A DNA stretch of 64,000 nucleotides from an uncultured Bacteroidales bacterium. GTDB lineage: Bacteria; Bacteroidota; Bacteroidia; Bacteroidales; P3. Shown piece by piece: positions 33,956 to 42,798 of this stretch. Both the position numbers and the translations under genes were made by a program. The stretch covers positions 186,001 through 250,000 of the forward strand of contig CALUHJ010000001.1 of NCBI GenBank assembly GCA_944320415.1. Direction: 5' to 3'. Every line of letters starts with the position of its first letter. Within the stretch, counting starts at the first letter, position 1. The notes below the pieces were generated by a model. The model saw nothing but the letters and a program-made list of their open reading frames with translations, was not told the DNA's origin and ran no database searches.

Positions 33956-34765
33956 TTATTTTTTATTTAATGCCAAAATCAAAGAAAGAACAGATATTAT
34001 TGATGTAATTATTGAAAGAGAACTGGTTATTGTATTTAACGGAACATTCAATGTGGTCAAGGCTTTTGTATTTTTGTTCGGTTCTACATATACTATATCA
34101 CCCGGCTGCAAATAATATTTGCTGTTCTGAAGAATTGAAGATTCCGTTAGATCTATGTTGTATATTATGTCTTCATTAGGTGTTTTGCGAACAATTTTCA
34201 CCCTATGTCTGTTTCCGTAGTAAGTCAAATCACCTGCCGCTGCTATGACGTCAAAAACACTTACACTAGGTTGATAGAAAGTGTACGTTCCGGGGCGGGT
34301 AACTTCTCCCAAAATAGATACCTTATAATTTACCATCTTGCAGGAGACTATGACTCCTTCCACATATTCCTCTGCTTTCTCTTTTATCTTATTTTCTGCC
34401 TGTTCTATAGTCAGTCCCTTAACATAAATATTACCTATAATTGGAAGTGAAATCTCTCCATCTTTATTTACAACAAAACTGTTGAGGAATACAGCATTGT
34501 CCGTATTCATGTAATTCGTGTTAGTTGAACTTGAGAACAATTTACTGGCTTCTTCTCCTATATTGGAATTGATTTGTATGTACAACATATCCTGCTCCGC
34601 CAACAAGTAATTTGGAGAATAATTCGTTGTATTTGCAGGATAATTATACACAGATTCACCAGCCGCATCCTCTGCTCCTTGCAGATAAATCAAATTCTTC
34701 TGTGATGTACAGGAAAACAAAAACAAAGAAATACCTACTGTTACAATTAAATAGTGTTTTTTCAT
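33956..34765 (-). CDS. Wza-like polysaccharide export lipoprotein
   Basis: Outer-membrane capsule export protein of 269 residues. The lipobox is FLFSCTSQ (Cys at about residue 19). The poly-export and SLBB domains follow: DMLYIQINSNIGEE, FVVNKDGEISLPIIGNIYVKGLTIEQAE and the SLBB segment VSILGEVTRPGTYTFYQPSVSVFDVIAAAG. A hydrophobic C-terminal helix (last about 25 residues) is family-typical. It is the first gene of the wza-wzc pair with an exact -7 box upstream. Little else of a capsule locus lies nearby, so partner genes must be elsewhere. Confidence 0.92.
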   Translation of the reverse strand: MKKHYLIVTVGISLFLFSCTSQKNLIYLQGAEDAAGESVYNYPANTTNYSPNYLLAEQDMLYIQINSNIGEEASKLFSSSTNTNYMNTDNAVFLNSFVVNKDGEISLPIIGNIYVKGLTIEQAENKIKEKAEEYVEGVIVSCKMVNYKVSILGEVTRPGTYTFYQPSVSVFDVIAAAGDLTYYGNRHRVKIVRKTPNEDIIYNIDLTESSILQNSKYYLQPGDIVYVEPNKNTKALTTLNVPLNTITSSLSIITSIISVLSLILALNKK

Positions 34766-34809
34766 GATTGAACTATATTATTAACGACAAACGCATTATA
34801 TTTGCTTGG

Positions 34810-34817
34810 CAAATTTA
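34810..34817 (-). promoter_or_regulatory. Bacteroidota -7 box for wza-wzc
   Basis: TAAATTTG on the minus strand exactly matches TAnnTTTG, 44 bases before the wza ATG. Confidence 0.65.
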
Positions 34818-34863
34818 CTACTTTTTTTTAACGATGAAATTTAATGAATAAAAAAAGTCTTTA

Positions 34864-36186
34864 TTAAGACACTGTTTCACCGAATAATGTTGCTGAAGTA
34901 CAGTCATTAACCTTTATCTTTACGTATTGTCCAGGTTGAAAATCTTTCTTGTCAAATAATATTACTTTGTTTTGAGAATTTCTTCCGAGTAATTTATCTG
35001 TACTGCGTTTCGACTCTCCCTCTATTAACACTTCAAATGTTTTGCCTATGTCTTGCTTGTTGCTCTGAAAAGAAAGTTCTCTTTGTAAATTGATTATTTC
35101 TTCAAGTCTACGTGTTTTTTCGCAATCAGATACATCATCTTTATATTTTTTAGCTGCCAATGTATTAGGTCGTTCAGAATATTTGAACATAAAAGCAGAA
35201 TCATAACAAACTTCTTTCATTATATTCAGAGTAGATTCATGATCTTCTATACTTTCAGTGCAAAAACCGGAAATTATATCAGTAGAAATACTACAATTTT
35301 GTATCGTTCTCTTTATTCTGTTTATTTTGTCAAGGTATTCTTCTACAGTATACTTTCTGTTCATTAAACGAAGAATTCTGTTACTGCCTGATTGTAGAGG
35401 TAGATGAATAAACTTACATATGTTGTCATAATTTGCTATTGTATCAAGCAGTTCTTGTGAAATATCCTTAGGATGTGATGTGGAAAATCTTACACGAAGT
35501 AAAGGATCTATTTCTGCTACCAACGATATAAGTTTTGCAAAATTCACCTCATCCTTTTCTCCTTGGTTCCATAAATAAGAATTAACATTCTGTCCAAGCA
35601 GAGTTACTTCTTTATATCCTTGACTAAACAGTTTTTCCGCCTCATTGACAATTGTCCTGAAATCCCTGCTACGCTCCTTTCCTCTCGTATATGGAACAAC
35701 ACAATACGAACAAAAATTCTCACAGCCTCTCATTATAGGGATAAAGGCAGTAACTCCATTGGAGTTTATTTTTGCGGGATATATCTCAGAATATGTTTCC
35801 GTCTCGGATAATTCCGTTGATATCAAATCTCCACATCCCTCACCTTGAGAAGACAATAACCGTGGAATATCTCTATAAGAATCAGGTCCGACTACCAAAT
35901 CAACATTATGCGTCTTTATCAGAGAATCTTGCATTCTTTCCGCCATACAACCAAGTATGCCTATTTTCAACCAATGTTTTTTCTTTCTCAAGGCATCTAG
36001 TTCTGATATCCGCTTTATTACCCTTTGCTCGGCATTGTCCCGGATGGAACAGGTGTTTATGAAAATTATGTCAGCTTTATTTAAATCGGTAACCAAATCA
36101 TATCCTTCATGTTTCAATATTGAAGCCACTATTTCACTATCCGCCATATTCATCTGGCAACCATAAGTCTCAATGTAAATTCTCAT
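34864..36186 (-). CDS. miaB: tRNA-2-methylthio-N6-dimethylallyladenosine synthase MiaB
   Basis: Radical SAM methylthiotransferase that modifies A37 of tRNAs reading UNN codons. The N-terminal UPF0004 domain has Cys at YGCQMN, INTCSIR and LGCMAER for one cluster. The radical SAM CxxxCxxC is CENFCSYC followed by VVPYTRGKERSR. The C-terminal TRAM domain (about 375-440: LIEGESKRSTDKLLGRNSQNK, then GQYVKIKV) binds RNA. 440 residues is normal. It has its own -7 box 19 bases before the ATG. Confidence 0.96.
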   Translation of the reverse strand: MRIYIETYGCQMNMADSEIVASILKHEGYDLVTDLNKADIIFINTCSIRDNAEQRVIKRISELDALRKKKHWLKIGILGCMAERMQDSLIKTHNVDLVVGPDSYRDIPRLLSSQGEGCGDLISTELSETETYSEIYPAKINSNGVTAFIPIMRGCENFCSYCVVPYTRGKERSRDFRTIVNEAEKLFSQGYKEVTLLGQNVNSYLWNQGEKDEVNFAKLISLVAEIDPLLRVRFSTSHPKDISQELLDTIANYDNICKFIHLPLQSGSNRILRLMNRKYTVEEYLDKINRIKRTIQNCSISTDIISGFCTESIEDHESTLNIMKEVCYDSAFMFKYSERPNTLAAKKYKDDVSDCEKTRRLEEIINLQRELSFQSNKQDIGKTFEVLIEGESKRSTDKLLGRNSQNKVILFDKKDFQPGQYVKIKVNDCTSATLFGETVS

Positions 36187-36205
36187 TGCAGTATATCATT
36201 TTTTG

Positions 36206-36213
36206 CAAAGGTA
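36206..36213 (-). promoter_or_regulatory. Bacteroidota -7 box for miaB
   Basis: TACCTTTG on the minus strand exactly matches TAnnTTTG, 19 bases before the ATG at 36186. Confidence 0.7.
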
Positions 36214-36238
36214 ATAAGATTTCAATACTTAATAATAA

Positions 36239-36273
36239 AAAAGCAGGCAGCCTTTTTTAGACTGCCTGCTTTT
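36239..36273 (-). terminator. Intrinsic terminator of gap
   Basis: A 12-base stem (36239-36250 with 36262-36273), core GCAGGCAG/CTGCCTGC, is followed on the minus strand by a T-rich run. It lies 13 bases past the gap stop. Confidence 0.9.
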
Positions 36274-36286
36274 GAAGTTTTATCAT

Positions 36287-37318
<1,032 letters not shown>

Positions 37319-37336
37319 CTAAATCGTATTACGGTG

Positions 37337-37344
37337 CAAAGATA
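37337..37344 (-). promoter_or_regulatory. Bacteroidota -7 box for gap
   Basis: TATCTTTG on the minus strand exactly matches TAnnTTTG, 42 bases before the gap ATG. Confidence 0.7.
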
Positions 37345-37437
37345 TTACTTATTTCTTACCACACCAAGAATTTATAAATTAAAAAAAGACTATAATTCAC
37401 ATGTCAAAGTCTGAGAACAAGACAATAATCTCATATC

Positions 37438-38148
37438 TTACGGATTGTTGGTGATTTTCCTGAATATGGTTTCCAGATTTTGTCCTGCCGCAAGATGTTT
37501 CGTCTCGTCATCTGCAACGAGCCTGCCGTTATCTATGATGAGAACTCTTGAACAAACCGCTTCTATCTCCTGCATAATGTGTGTTGACAACAGAACCGTT
37601 TTCGTTTTACCTACTTGTTTTATAAGTTCTCTTATCTCTATAAGTTGATTAGGATCCAAGCCCGTTGTAGGTTCGTCCAATATCAATACTTGAGGATCAT
37701 GTATCAACGCCTGGGCTAGTCCTACTCTTTGCTTATAACCTTTACTGAGAGAACCTATCTTTTTGTTGGCCTCTTTACTGATTCCAGTCAATTCTATTAT
37801 TTCTTCTATTCTGTTCCTTCGCTTTTTCCGGTCTATTTTGTGTATGCCTGCAATAAATCCGAGAAATTCCCTTACATACATGTCATAATATATCGGATTC
37901 TGTTCCGGAAGATATCCTATGCATTCCTTGACCTGCTTCGGATTGTCGAAAATGTCAAAATTGCAAACTTTCACATTTCCTTCCGTGGGAGGAATAAAAC
38001 ATGTGATAATTTTCATCATTGTGCTCTTTCCTGCACCGTTTGGCCCCAATAATCCGACTATCTGCCCTTTGTCTATTTCTATACTGACATTGTCCAATGC
38101 CTTTTGCTCCCCATATATTTTAGTAAGATTCTTTATCGATATTGACAT
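37438..38148 (-). CDS. ABC transporter ATP-binding protein (GldA-like)
   Basis: ATPase subunit of 236 residues. Walker A is GPNGAGKST, the signature is LSKGYKQRVGLAQAL (LSKGY rather than LSGGQ), Walker B is VLILDEPTTGLDP and the H-loop is LLSTHIM. The sequence YLPEQNPIYYDMYVREFLGFIAG resembles the GldA/NatA-like group. It is shorter than Flavobacterium GldA. No permease gene is adjacent, so its membrane partner is unknown. A 7-of-8 promoter match TAACTTCG lies at 38174-38181. A role in gliding is not implied. Confidence 0.85.
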   Translation of the reverse strand: MSISIKNLTKIYGEQKALDNVSIEIDKGQIVGLLGPNGAGKSTMMKIITCFIPPTEGNVKVCNFDIFDNPKQVKECIGYLPEQNPIYYDMYVREFLGFIAGIHKIDRKKRRNRIEEIIELTGISKEANKKIGSLSKGYKQRVGLAQALIHDPQVLILDEPTTGLDPNQLIEIRELIKQVGKTKTVLLSTHIMQEIEAVCSRVLIIDNGRLVADDETKHLAAGQNLETIFRKITNNP

Positions 38149-38192
38149 CTATATACACTTTAAATTCAAGATGCGAAGTTACAAAAAAAATG

Positions 38193-38200
38193 TACTTTTG
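38193..38200 (+). promoter_or_regulatory. Bacteroidota -7 box for the nif3-zinc ribbon-pyrC operon
   Basis: TACTTTTG exactly matches TAnnTTTG. It is followed by a 30-codon reading frame (38219) and then nif3 (38334). It is divergent from the ABC ATPase gene. Confidence 0.7.
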
Positions 38201-38218
38201 CAGAGTAATTCATTTAAA

Positions 38219-38311
38219 ATGAAAATCTCGATTGTATTTCAACCTGAACAAAGCCTTATAACGGTATGTTTCAACTCTCCTTATATGGCAATTTTTACAA
38301 CATTGGATTAA
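38219..38311 (+). CDS. Possible 30-codon leader ORF ahead of nif3
   Basis: An ATG-initiated frame of 30 codons (start MKISIVFQPEQS, end FTTLD) lies 19 bases after the exact -7 box and ends 22 bases before nif3. It starts and stops cleanly and has an ordinary amino-acid mix. It matches no family I recognise. It could be a small protein, a translated leader or chance in an otherwise long 5' leader. Evidence is limited to position and an intact frame. Confidence 0.3.
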   Translation: MKISIVFQPEQSLITVCFNSPYMAIFTTLD

Positions 38312-38333
38312 TTCGCAAATAATACGACATACA

Positions 38334-39122
38334 ATGACCAAGATAGCTGATATAATATGTTACCTGAATGAACAAATTCCAGAAGCATGGCAGGAAGAAT
38401 ATGATAATTCCGGTTTGCTTTGCGGAAATACGGAACAATGTTGCAATGGTATTTTCGTATGTTTGGATATTGACATAAACAATTTGAAAAAAGCGAAAAA
38501 TCTTGACTGTAATCTGGTTATTTCGCATCATCCATTGGTTTTCAAAAGCATAAAACGATTTCTGCCAAAGGATAATTCGTCAGAAGCACTGCTTTATGCT
38601 ATAGCAAACAACATCACAATATATTCCATGCATACCAATCTTGACGCGGCACAAACAGGACTGAATACAATGTTGGCACAAAGTTTTGGACTTCAAAACT
38701 TTACATCCTTTGATACAAACGTTGGAGAAGAAGGTTTTTTCGGAATAGGAGGCATGGGTATATTGCCAAAGAAAATGGATTACATATCTTTTTTACTTGA
38801 TATAAAAAACAAGCTTAAGATTCATAACATAAGGTATGTCAATGGTAAAGAAGAAATGTTGCAACGAATTGCATTGTGTACAGGAAGCGGAGGTGAATTG
38901 CTTGAAAAGGTTATTGAAGCAGGAGCAGACTGTTATCTTACGTCCGATATTAAGTATCACACTTTTTTGGAAGCGAACGGCAGAATATTGCTTGCAGACA
39001 TAGGACACTTTGAAAGTGAGTCAATTGCAAAAAGATGCCTTGCAAATTTAATATCAAAAAAGTTTTGTAATTTTGTTCCCCTATTTTGCGATGACAGTCC
39101 CAACAAAATAAAGAATATATAA
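38334..39122 (+). CDS. Nif3-like dinuclear metal centre protein, short form
   Basis: NIF3/YbgI/YqfO family, annotated as GTP cyclohydrolase I type 2 homologue; the biochemical role is unresolved. The protein begins IADIICYLNEQIPEAWQEEYDNSGLLCGN. Metal ligands are visible in VISHHPLVF, MHTNLDAA, TSDIKYHTF and LADIGHFESE. At 262 residues it lacks the roughly 100-residue PII-like insert that makes many Bacteroidota members about 365 long. It heads an operon with the zinc-ribbon gene 11 bases downstream. Confidence 0.9.
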   Translation: MTKIADIICYLNEQIPEAWQEEYDNSGLLCGNTEQCCNGIFVCLDIDINNLKKAKNLDCNLVISHHPLVFKSIKRFLPKDNSSEALLYAIANNITIYSMHTNLDAAQTGLNTMLAQSFGLQNFTSFDTNVGEEGFFGIGGMGILPKKMDYISFLLDIKNKLKIHNIRYVNGKEEMLQRIALCTGSGGELLEKVIEAGADCYLTSDIKYHTFLEANGRILLADIGHFESESIAKRCLANLISKKFCNFVPLFCDDSPNKIKNI

Positions 39123-39133
39123 CAATAACGATA

Positions 39134-39952
39134 ATGGCAAAAAAAGTAAAAGAAAAAGAATCCGAAGCAGTCACTCCGGTGTTCAAGAACGAGGATGCGG
39201 ATTTGACTGTTGAAAGGCGGTTGATAGCTTTGTATAAGCTGCAAAAGATTTATTCCGAAATAGATAAAATAAGGATTATACGTGGGGAACTTCCTTTGGA
39301 GGTGCAGGATTTGGAAGATGAAACGGAAAAATTAAAGACAAAAATAAACAAATCCACAACTGACATATCATCTTGTAAGGATTCAATAGCGGAAGAACAG
39401 CACAAGATAAAGGAATGTGAAGCTCTCGTGGAAAAATATTCCAATCAACAGAACAACGTAAGAAACAACAGAGAGTACGAATCTCTGTCAAAAGAAATAG
39501 AATTTCAGGAATTGGAAAAACAACTTTGCGAGAAAAAGATAAAGGAGTTCTCGGCAAGAATAGAGGCTTACAAGCTTGAAATCGCAAAATACGAAGAGGA
39601 TTATCAAGAAAAAATAAAGGATCTCGAAATCAAGAAATCCGAACTTGACGAAATAATAAAGGAAACCGAAGAAAAGGAGAAAGTTCTCACTGAACAGGCC
39701 TTGGAAAATGAGAAATCTGTTGAAGAAAGATACCTTACTGCATTCAAAAGAATCCGTTCCAATGCACGAAACGGTTTGGCTGTAGTGACGGTTGACAGAG
39801 ATGCATGCGGAGGTTGTTTCAACAAAATACCTCATCAAAGGCAAATGGACATAAGAATGCATAGGAAAATCATTGTATGCGAATACTGCGGCAGAATTCT
39901 TGTAGACCAATCCATAGCCGCAGAAGTGGAATCTGAGTTGAAATTTGATTAA
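39134..39952 (+). CDS. Zinc-ribbon coiled-coil protein (C4-type, DUF/CT398-like)
   Basis: A 272-residue protein with a long charged coiled coil (about residues 25-200, Lys/Glu-rich) and a C-terminal C4 zinc ribbon: CGGCFNK and CEYCGRILVD. The nif3-zinc ribbon gene order is widely conserved in Bacteroidota (recalled). Distant relatives such as chlamydial CT398/CdsZ have the same architecture and interact with sigma factor and secretion components. It starts 11 bases after nif3 and ends 6 bases before pyrC. Function unknown. Confidence 0.88.
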   Translation: MAKKVKEKESEAVTPVFKNEDADLTVERRLIALYKLQKIYSEIDKIRIIRGELPLEVQDLEDETEKLKTKINKSTTDISSCKDSIAEEQHKIKECEALVEKYSNQQNNVRNNREYESLSKEIEFQELEKQLCEKKIKEFSARIEAYKLEIAKYEEDYQEKIKDLEIKKSELDEIIKETEEKEKVLTEQALENEKSVEERYLTAFKRIRSNARNGLAVVTVDRDACGGCFNKIPHQRQMDIRMHRKIIVCEYCGRILVDQSIAAEVESELKFD

Positions 39953-39958
39953 AGCATC

Positions 39959-41287
39959 ATGCATAAATACCTGAAGGGTGCTTTAGTGGTTAACGAAGGT
40001 GAAACAAAACCTTTGAACATATTGGTTGAAGGCAAGAGAATCAAACGGATTTATGAAAATGATCCTGTTGATCTGCCGACAGATACCGAAATAATGGATT
40101 TTAAGGGACTGGTATTATTACCTGGTGTAATAGATACACATGTCCACTTCAGGCAACCTGGATTGGAATACAAGGCAGATATGTTTACAGAATCCAAAGC
40201 AGCCGTTGCCGGAGGAGTGACAACTGTTCTTGAAATGCCAAATACCAAACCGCCGACCACAACACTGGAAGCGTTGCAGAACAAATTGTCTATTGCGAAA
40301 GACAGTATGTTCTGCAATTATTCTTTTTTTTACGGTCTAACAAATAACAACGTAGAACAGGCATTATCAGTAAGACGTAACCAGTCTTGCGGAATAAAAC
40401 TGTTTCTCGGTTCTTCAACGGGAAACATGCTGGTGGAGGATGAACAGGTACTGCATCGTTTATTCTCCTCCGAAAAGGAAAAGATTATATCTATACATTG
40501 CGAAGACGAGTCGATTATCCGTGACAACACTGTCATGTATAAAAATGAACATACGGAAAACCTTCCATACGATGTACATACGCTGATACGCACAACGGAA
40601 GCATGCTATAAATCGACATCTTTTGCAATAAACCTGGCGGAACGATATCATACCCGAATAAATATCACACATATCAGTACAGAAAAGGAACTGTCCTTGT
40701 TGTCTTCGGCAAATATCAACGACAAATTTATAACTGCGGAAGTAACTCCAATGCACCTTTGGTTTAGTTCTGAAGACTTCAAGCAAAAAGGCAATCTAAT
40801 AAAGTGTAACCCTTCATTAAAAACGTCTAAAGACAGGGATGCTCTGAGGAAGGCTCTGAGAGAAGACAAGATAGACATAATAGCCACTGACCATGCTCCG
40901 CATGCATTGGAAGAAAAAAAACAACCGTATTTTCTCGCTCCTTCCGGCATGCCGTCAATTCAACACTCGCTGCTTGTCGTTTTACAATTGGTCAGGGAAG
41001 GAGAACTGAGCATGACCAAAATGGTTGAAAAAATGTCTCACAATCCAGCCGAAATATTTTCAATCAAAGACAGGGGCTTTATTAGAGAAGGATATTTTGC
41101 AGACTTCGTTTTAATCGATACGACAAAAAAAACAGAGGTTACGAAATCTTCTCTTTTGTACAAATGCAAATGGTCTCCTTTGGAGGGTGAAGTCTTTGAT
41201 AATAAAGTAGTTTGCACCTTTGTGAATGGAGAGGTAGCATATAGGGACGGTAAGTTCTCAGAGAAAAAAAATGCGATGCAGGTATAA
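39959..41287 (+). CDS. pyrC: Dihydroorotase
   Basis: Closes the ring of carbamoyl-aspartate in pyrimidine synthesis. The protein (442 residues) has the amidohydrolase barrel: GVIDTHVHFRQPG (first metal ligands), the carboxylated Lys in CGIKLFLGSSTGNM, HCEDES, NITHIST and IIATDHAPH with the catalytic Asp. This is the long, type I form. It ends the nif3 operon. A separate exact -7 box for the tRNA gene begins 40 bases after its stop. Confidence 0.95.
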   Translation: MHKYLKGALVVNEGETKPLNILVEGKRIKRIYENDPVDLPTDTEIMDFKGLVLLPGVIDTHVHFRQPGLEYKADMFTESKAAVAGGVTTVLEMPNTKPPTTTLEALQNKLSIAKDSMFCNYSFFYGLTNNNVEQALSVRRNQSCGIKLFLGSSTGNMLVEDEQVLHRLFSSEKEKIISIHCEDESIIRDNTVMYKNEHTENLPYDVHTLIRTTEACYKSTSFAINLAERYHTRINITHISTEKELSLLSSANINDKFITAEVTPMHLWFSSEDFKQKGNLIKCNPSLKTSKDRDALRKALREDKIDIIATDHAPHALEEKKQPYFLAPSGMPSIQHSLLVVLQLVREGELSMTKMVEKMSHNPAEIFSIKDRGFIREGYFADFVLIDTTKKTEVTKSSLLYKCKWSPLEGEVFDNKVVCTFVNGEVAYRDGKFSEKKNAMQV

Positions 41288-41326
41288 AAAAACAGCTAAA
41301 AAATTTGGTAGGAACAAAATTAGTCG

Positions 41327-41334
41327 TATCTTTG
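41327..41334 (+). promoter_or_regulatory. Promoter of tRNA-Val
   Basis: TATCTTTG exactly matches TAnnTTTG. TTTG at 41303-41306 lies 20 bases upstream as the -33 element. The tRNA begins 13 bases after the box. Confidence 0.8.
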
Positions 41335-41346
41335 CATTCGCAAAAG

Positions 41347-41421
41347 GGGAGTATAGCTCAGTTGGTTTAGAGCATCTGCCTTACAAGCAGAGGGTCATAG
41401 GTTCGACTCCTATTACTCCCA
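41347..41421 (+). tRNA. tRNA-Val, anticodon TAC
   Basis: Cloverleaf drawn by eye: acceptor GGGAGTA/TACTCCC, D-arm GCTC...GAGC, anticodon stem TCTGC/GCAGA with loop CTTACAA (anticodon TAC, reading GUA), variable loop GGGTC, T-arm ATAGG/CCTAT with TTCGACT, and discriminator A. CCA is not encoded. It has its own promoter and terminator. Confidence 0.97.
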
Positions 41422-41427
41422 CAAACC

Positions 41428-41463
41428 AAACGGCATCCATGAAAAGACGGATGCCGTTTTTTT
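41428..41463 (+). terminator. Intrinsic terminator of tRNA-Val
   Basis: An 8-base GC-rich stem (CGGCATCC at 41431-41438 with GGATGCCG at 41449-41456), extended by A/T pairs, is followed by a run of seven T. It lies 7 bases after the tRNA. Confidence 0.92.
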
Positions 41464-41554
41464 ATGATATATTCATATCACAAATATAAAGTGTCGCATA
41501 TCCTTTTTCAGGATTGTATTCACCCTTTCAGAAATTCATCATTATCCAAACCTT

Positions 41555-41630
41555 ATTCCATGAATTTCTTTTCTGAATCCGTTTTTTTCTTTCCAGAAAA
41601 GATTTTTTTTGTTTTCTGAATTCATTTTCT
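41555..41630 (-). repeat. 21-base-periodic element, copy R4 (hairpin subtype A)
   Basis: Read on the minus strand the units begin CAGAAAACAAAAAAAATC (22 bases), CTGGAAAGAAAAAAACGG and CAGAAAAGAAATTCATGG. They are preceded by AAGAAAATGAATT, which holds the TGA stop of the lipoprotein gene (41622-41624). The hairpin has an 8-base perfect core and one A-C mismatch. The rest of the 41464-41554 spacer is AT-rich with nothing recognised. Confidence 0.75.
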
Positions 41631-42146
41631 TCTTACAGCCTTGAACTGGGCCGAAACATCTTTCAATAACGGCATTACATCATCCGGATGGATTGTTCCT
41701 GAATACAAATCCTGTTTTGTCTTTTCATCCAAAGCCTTTGCCGTTAAAATGCCTTCAACGTTTTCAGAGGTGTAATCCCTTATGGTAAGGATTCCGCAAA
41801 CAATTGAGTATTGTTTGTTGTCGGAAGGGTCCTTGTATGAAACGGTATTTGACACCGTTTCCACATTGTCCATACAATTTCCTATCGAATCAGCGGTGGA
41901 ACACAGTCCCAACGTGTATTTTTTTACTGCCTTGCCTTCAAATCGTATTTGAATATCATCGGTTCCGTTCCTTCCTTCGATTAATGTATTGGAGTTGTCG
42001 TAAAAGAACTCCGTGACAGGGTAATGATATGTGTCATTGACTATTGTCAGGTCCAAAATGCCGTTGGTCGAGTCTGATTCCTCGTTGCTGCAAGAGAAAA
42101 ACAGAAATGATACGACCACTGTAAATGCAATAACAACGTTTTTCAT
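41622..42146 (-). CDS. Small lipoprotein, paralogue of the adjacent lipoprotein
   Basis: A 174-residue predicted lipoprotein (lipobox FLFFSCSN). The mature part begins GILDLTIVNDTYHYPVTEFFYDN. It shares with the gene at 42171 a common plan: short beta-strand pairs, a Ser/Asn-rich middle, a KYTLGL/KYVLGL segment and a closing AQFKAV/GSFTAI strand. No known family was recognised. It is 24 bases downstream of the paralogue and probably in the same transcript. Its stop codon is part of repeat copy R4. Confidence 0.75.
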   Translation of the reverse strand: MKNVVIAFTVVVSFLFFSCSNEESDSTNGILDLTIVNDTYHYPVTEFFYDNSNTLIEGRNGTDDIQIRFEGKAVKKYTLGLCSTADSIGNCMDNVETVSNTVSYKDPSDNKQYSIVCGILTIRDYTSENVEGILTAKALDEKTKQDLYSGTIHPDDVMPLLKDVSAQFKAVRRK

Positions 42147-42170
42147 GATTATTACGATTTTACATTTGGA

Positions 42171-42701
42171 TTAGTTCAAATCAGTACCTATTGCGGTAAA
42201 GCTTCCGCTTATTTCAGTCAGACTGTTTGCCAAAGACTCCAAATCAACGTTGCCTCCTATAAGTTCGGATTTCAACGCATGGGCTGAAAAACTGCCTTTT
42301 ATTTTGGATGATGAATAGGAAGAAATCTCCAATTCCCCGTAAACGGATGTTGTACTCTCTTTTGTCAGATCTCCGGAAGGAGCATACAATACCGTATTGT
42401 CCATATTCAGAATGTTGCCTATGTTACCTATTGCGGAAAGAAGGTTGTCACCCAGTCCCAGGACGTATTTACCTTGTGATTCCCCTTTGAACGTTATCAT
42501 AACGGAATGAGAGATGTTTGTGGATGTTATGGTGGTTTTGCCGTCCTTGGCTATAAATACGGCTGTCGGCAAATGATATTCCTTGCCATCAACTACTATA
42601 TCAAGTGAACCCGTCAATTCCTCTATCTGTTCTTTGTCTTCGCAACCCAGAAAGGAAACGGCAACAAACAATGCCGCAAAAACCAACATCAACTTTTTCA
42701 T
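42171..42701 (-). CDS. Small lipoprotein, first of a tandem paralogous pair
   Basis: 176 residues with a lipobox (VSFLGCEDKE, Cys at about residue 20). The mature domain has LDIVVDGKEYHLPTAVFIAKDG, ITFKGESQGKYVLGLGDN and GELEISSYSSSKIKGSFSAHAL, a beta-rich pattern. No function is assigned. It has an exact -7 promoter box 31 bases upstream and precedes the related gene at 41622. The pair probably arose by tandem duplication with considerable divergence. Confidence 0.75.
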   Translation of the reverse strand: MKKLMLVFAALFVAVSFLGCEDKEQIEELTGSLDIVVDGKEYHLPTAVFIAKDGKTTITSTNISHSVMITFKGESQGKYVLGLGDNLLSAIGNIGNILNMDNTVLYAPSGDLTKESTTSVYGELEISSYSSSKIKGSFSAHALKSELIGGNVDLESLANSLTEISGSFTAIGTDLN

Positions 42702-42731
42702 AAGAAAGACCGTTTAAAGATTAGTATGTTG

Positions 42732-42739
42732 CAAAAGTA
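42732..42739 (-). promoter_or_regulatory. Bacteroidota -7 box for the lipoprotein pair
   Basis: TACTTTTG on the minus strand exactly matches TAnnTTTG. It is divergent from the mreC promoter 32 bases away. Confidence 0.7.
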
Positions 42740-42771
42740 TCGTTTTTTCTTTCAATCACAAAATTTATTCC

Positions 42772-42779
42772 TACTTTTG
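42772..42779 (+). promoter_or_regulatory. Bacteroidota -7 box for mreC-mreD
   Basis: TACTTTTG exactly matches TAnnTTTG, 19 bases before the mreC ATG. Confidence 0.7.
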
Positions 42780-42798
42780 CAAGCAGTTATGCTTTGAT

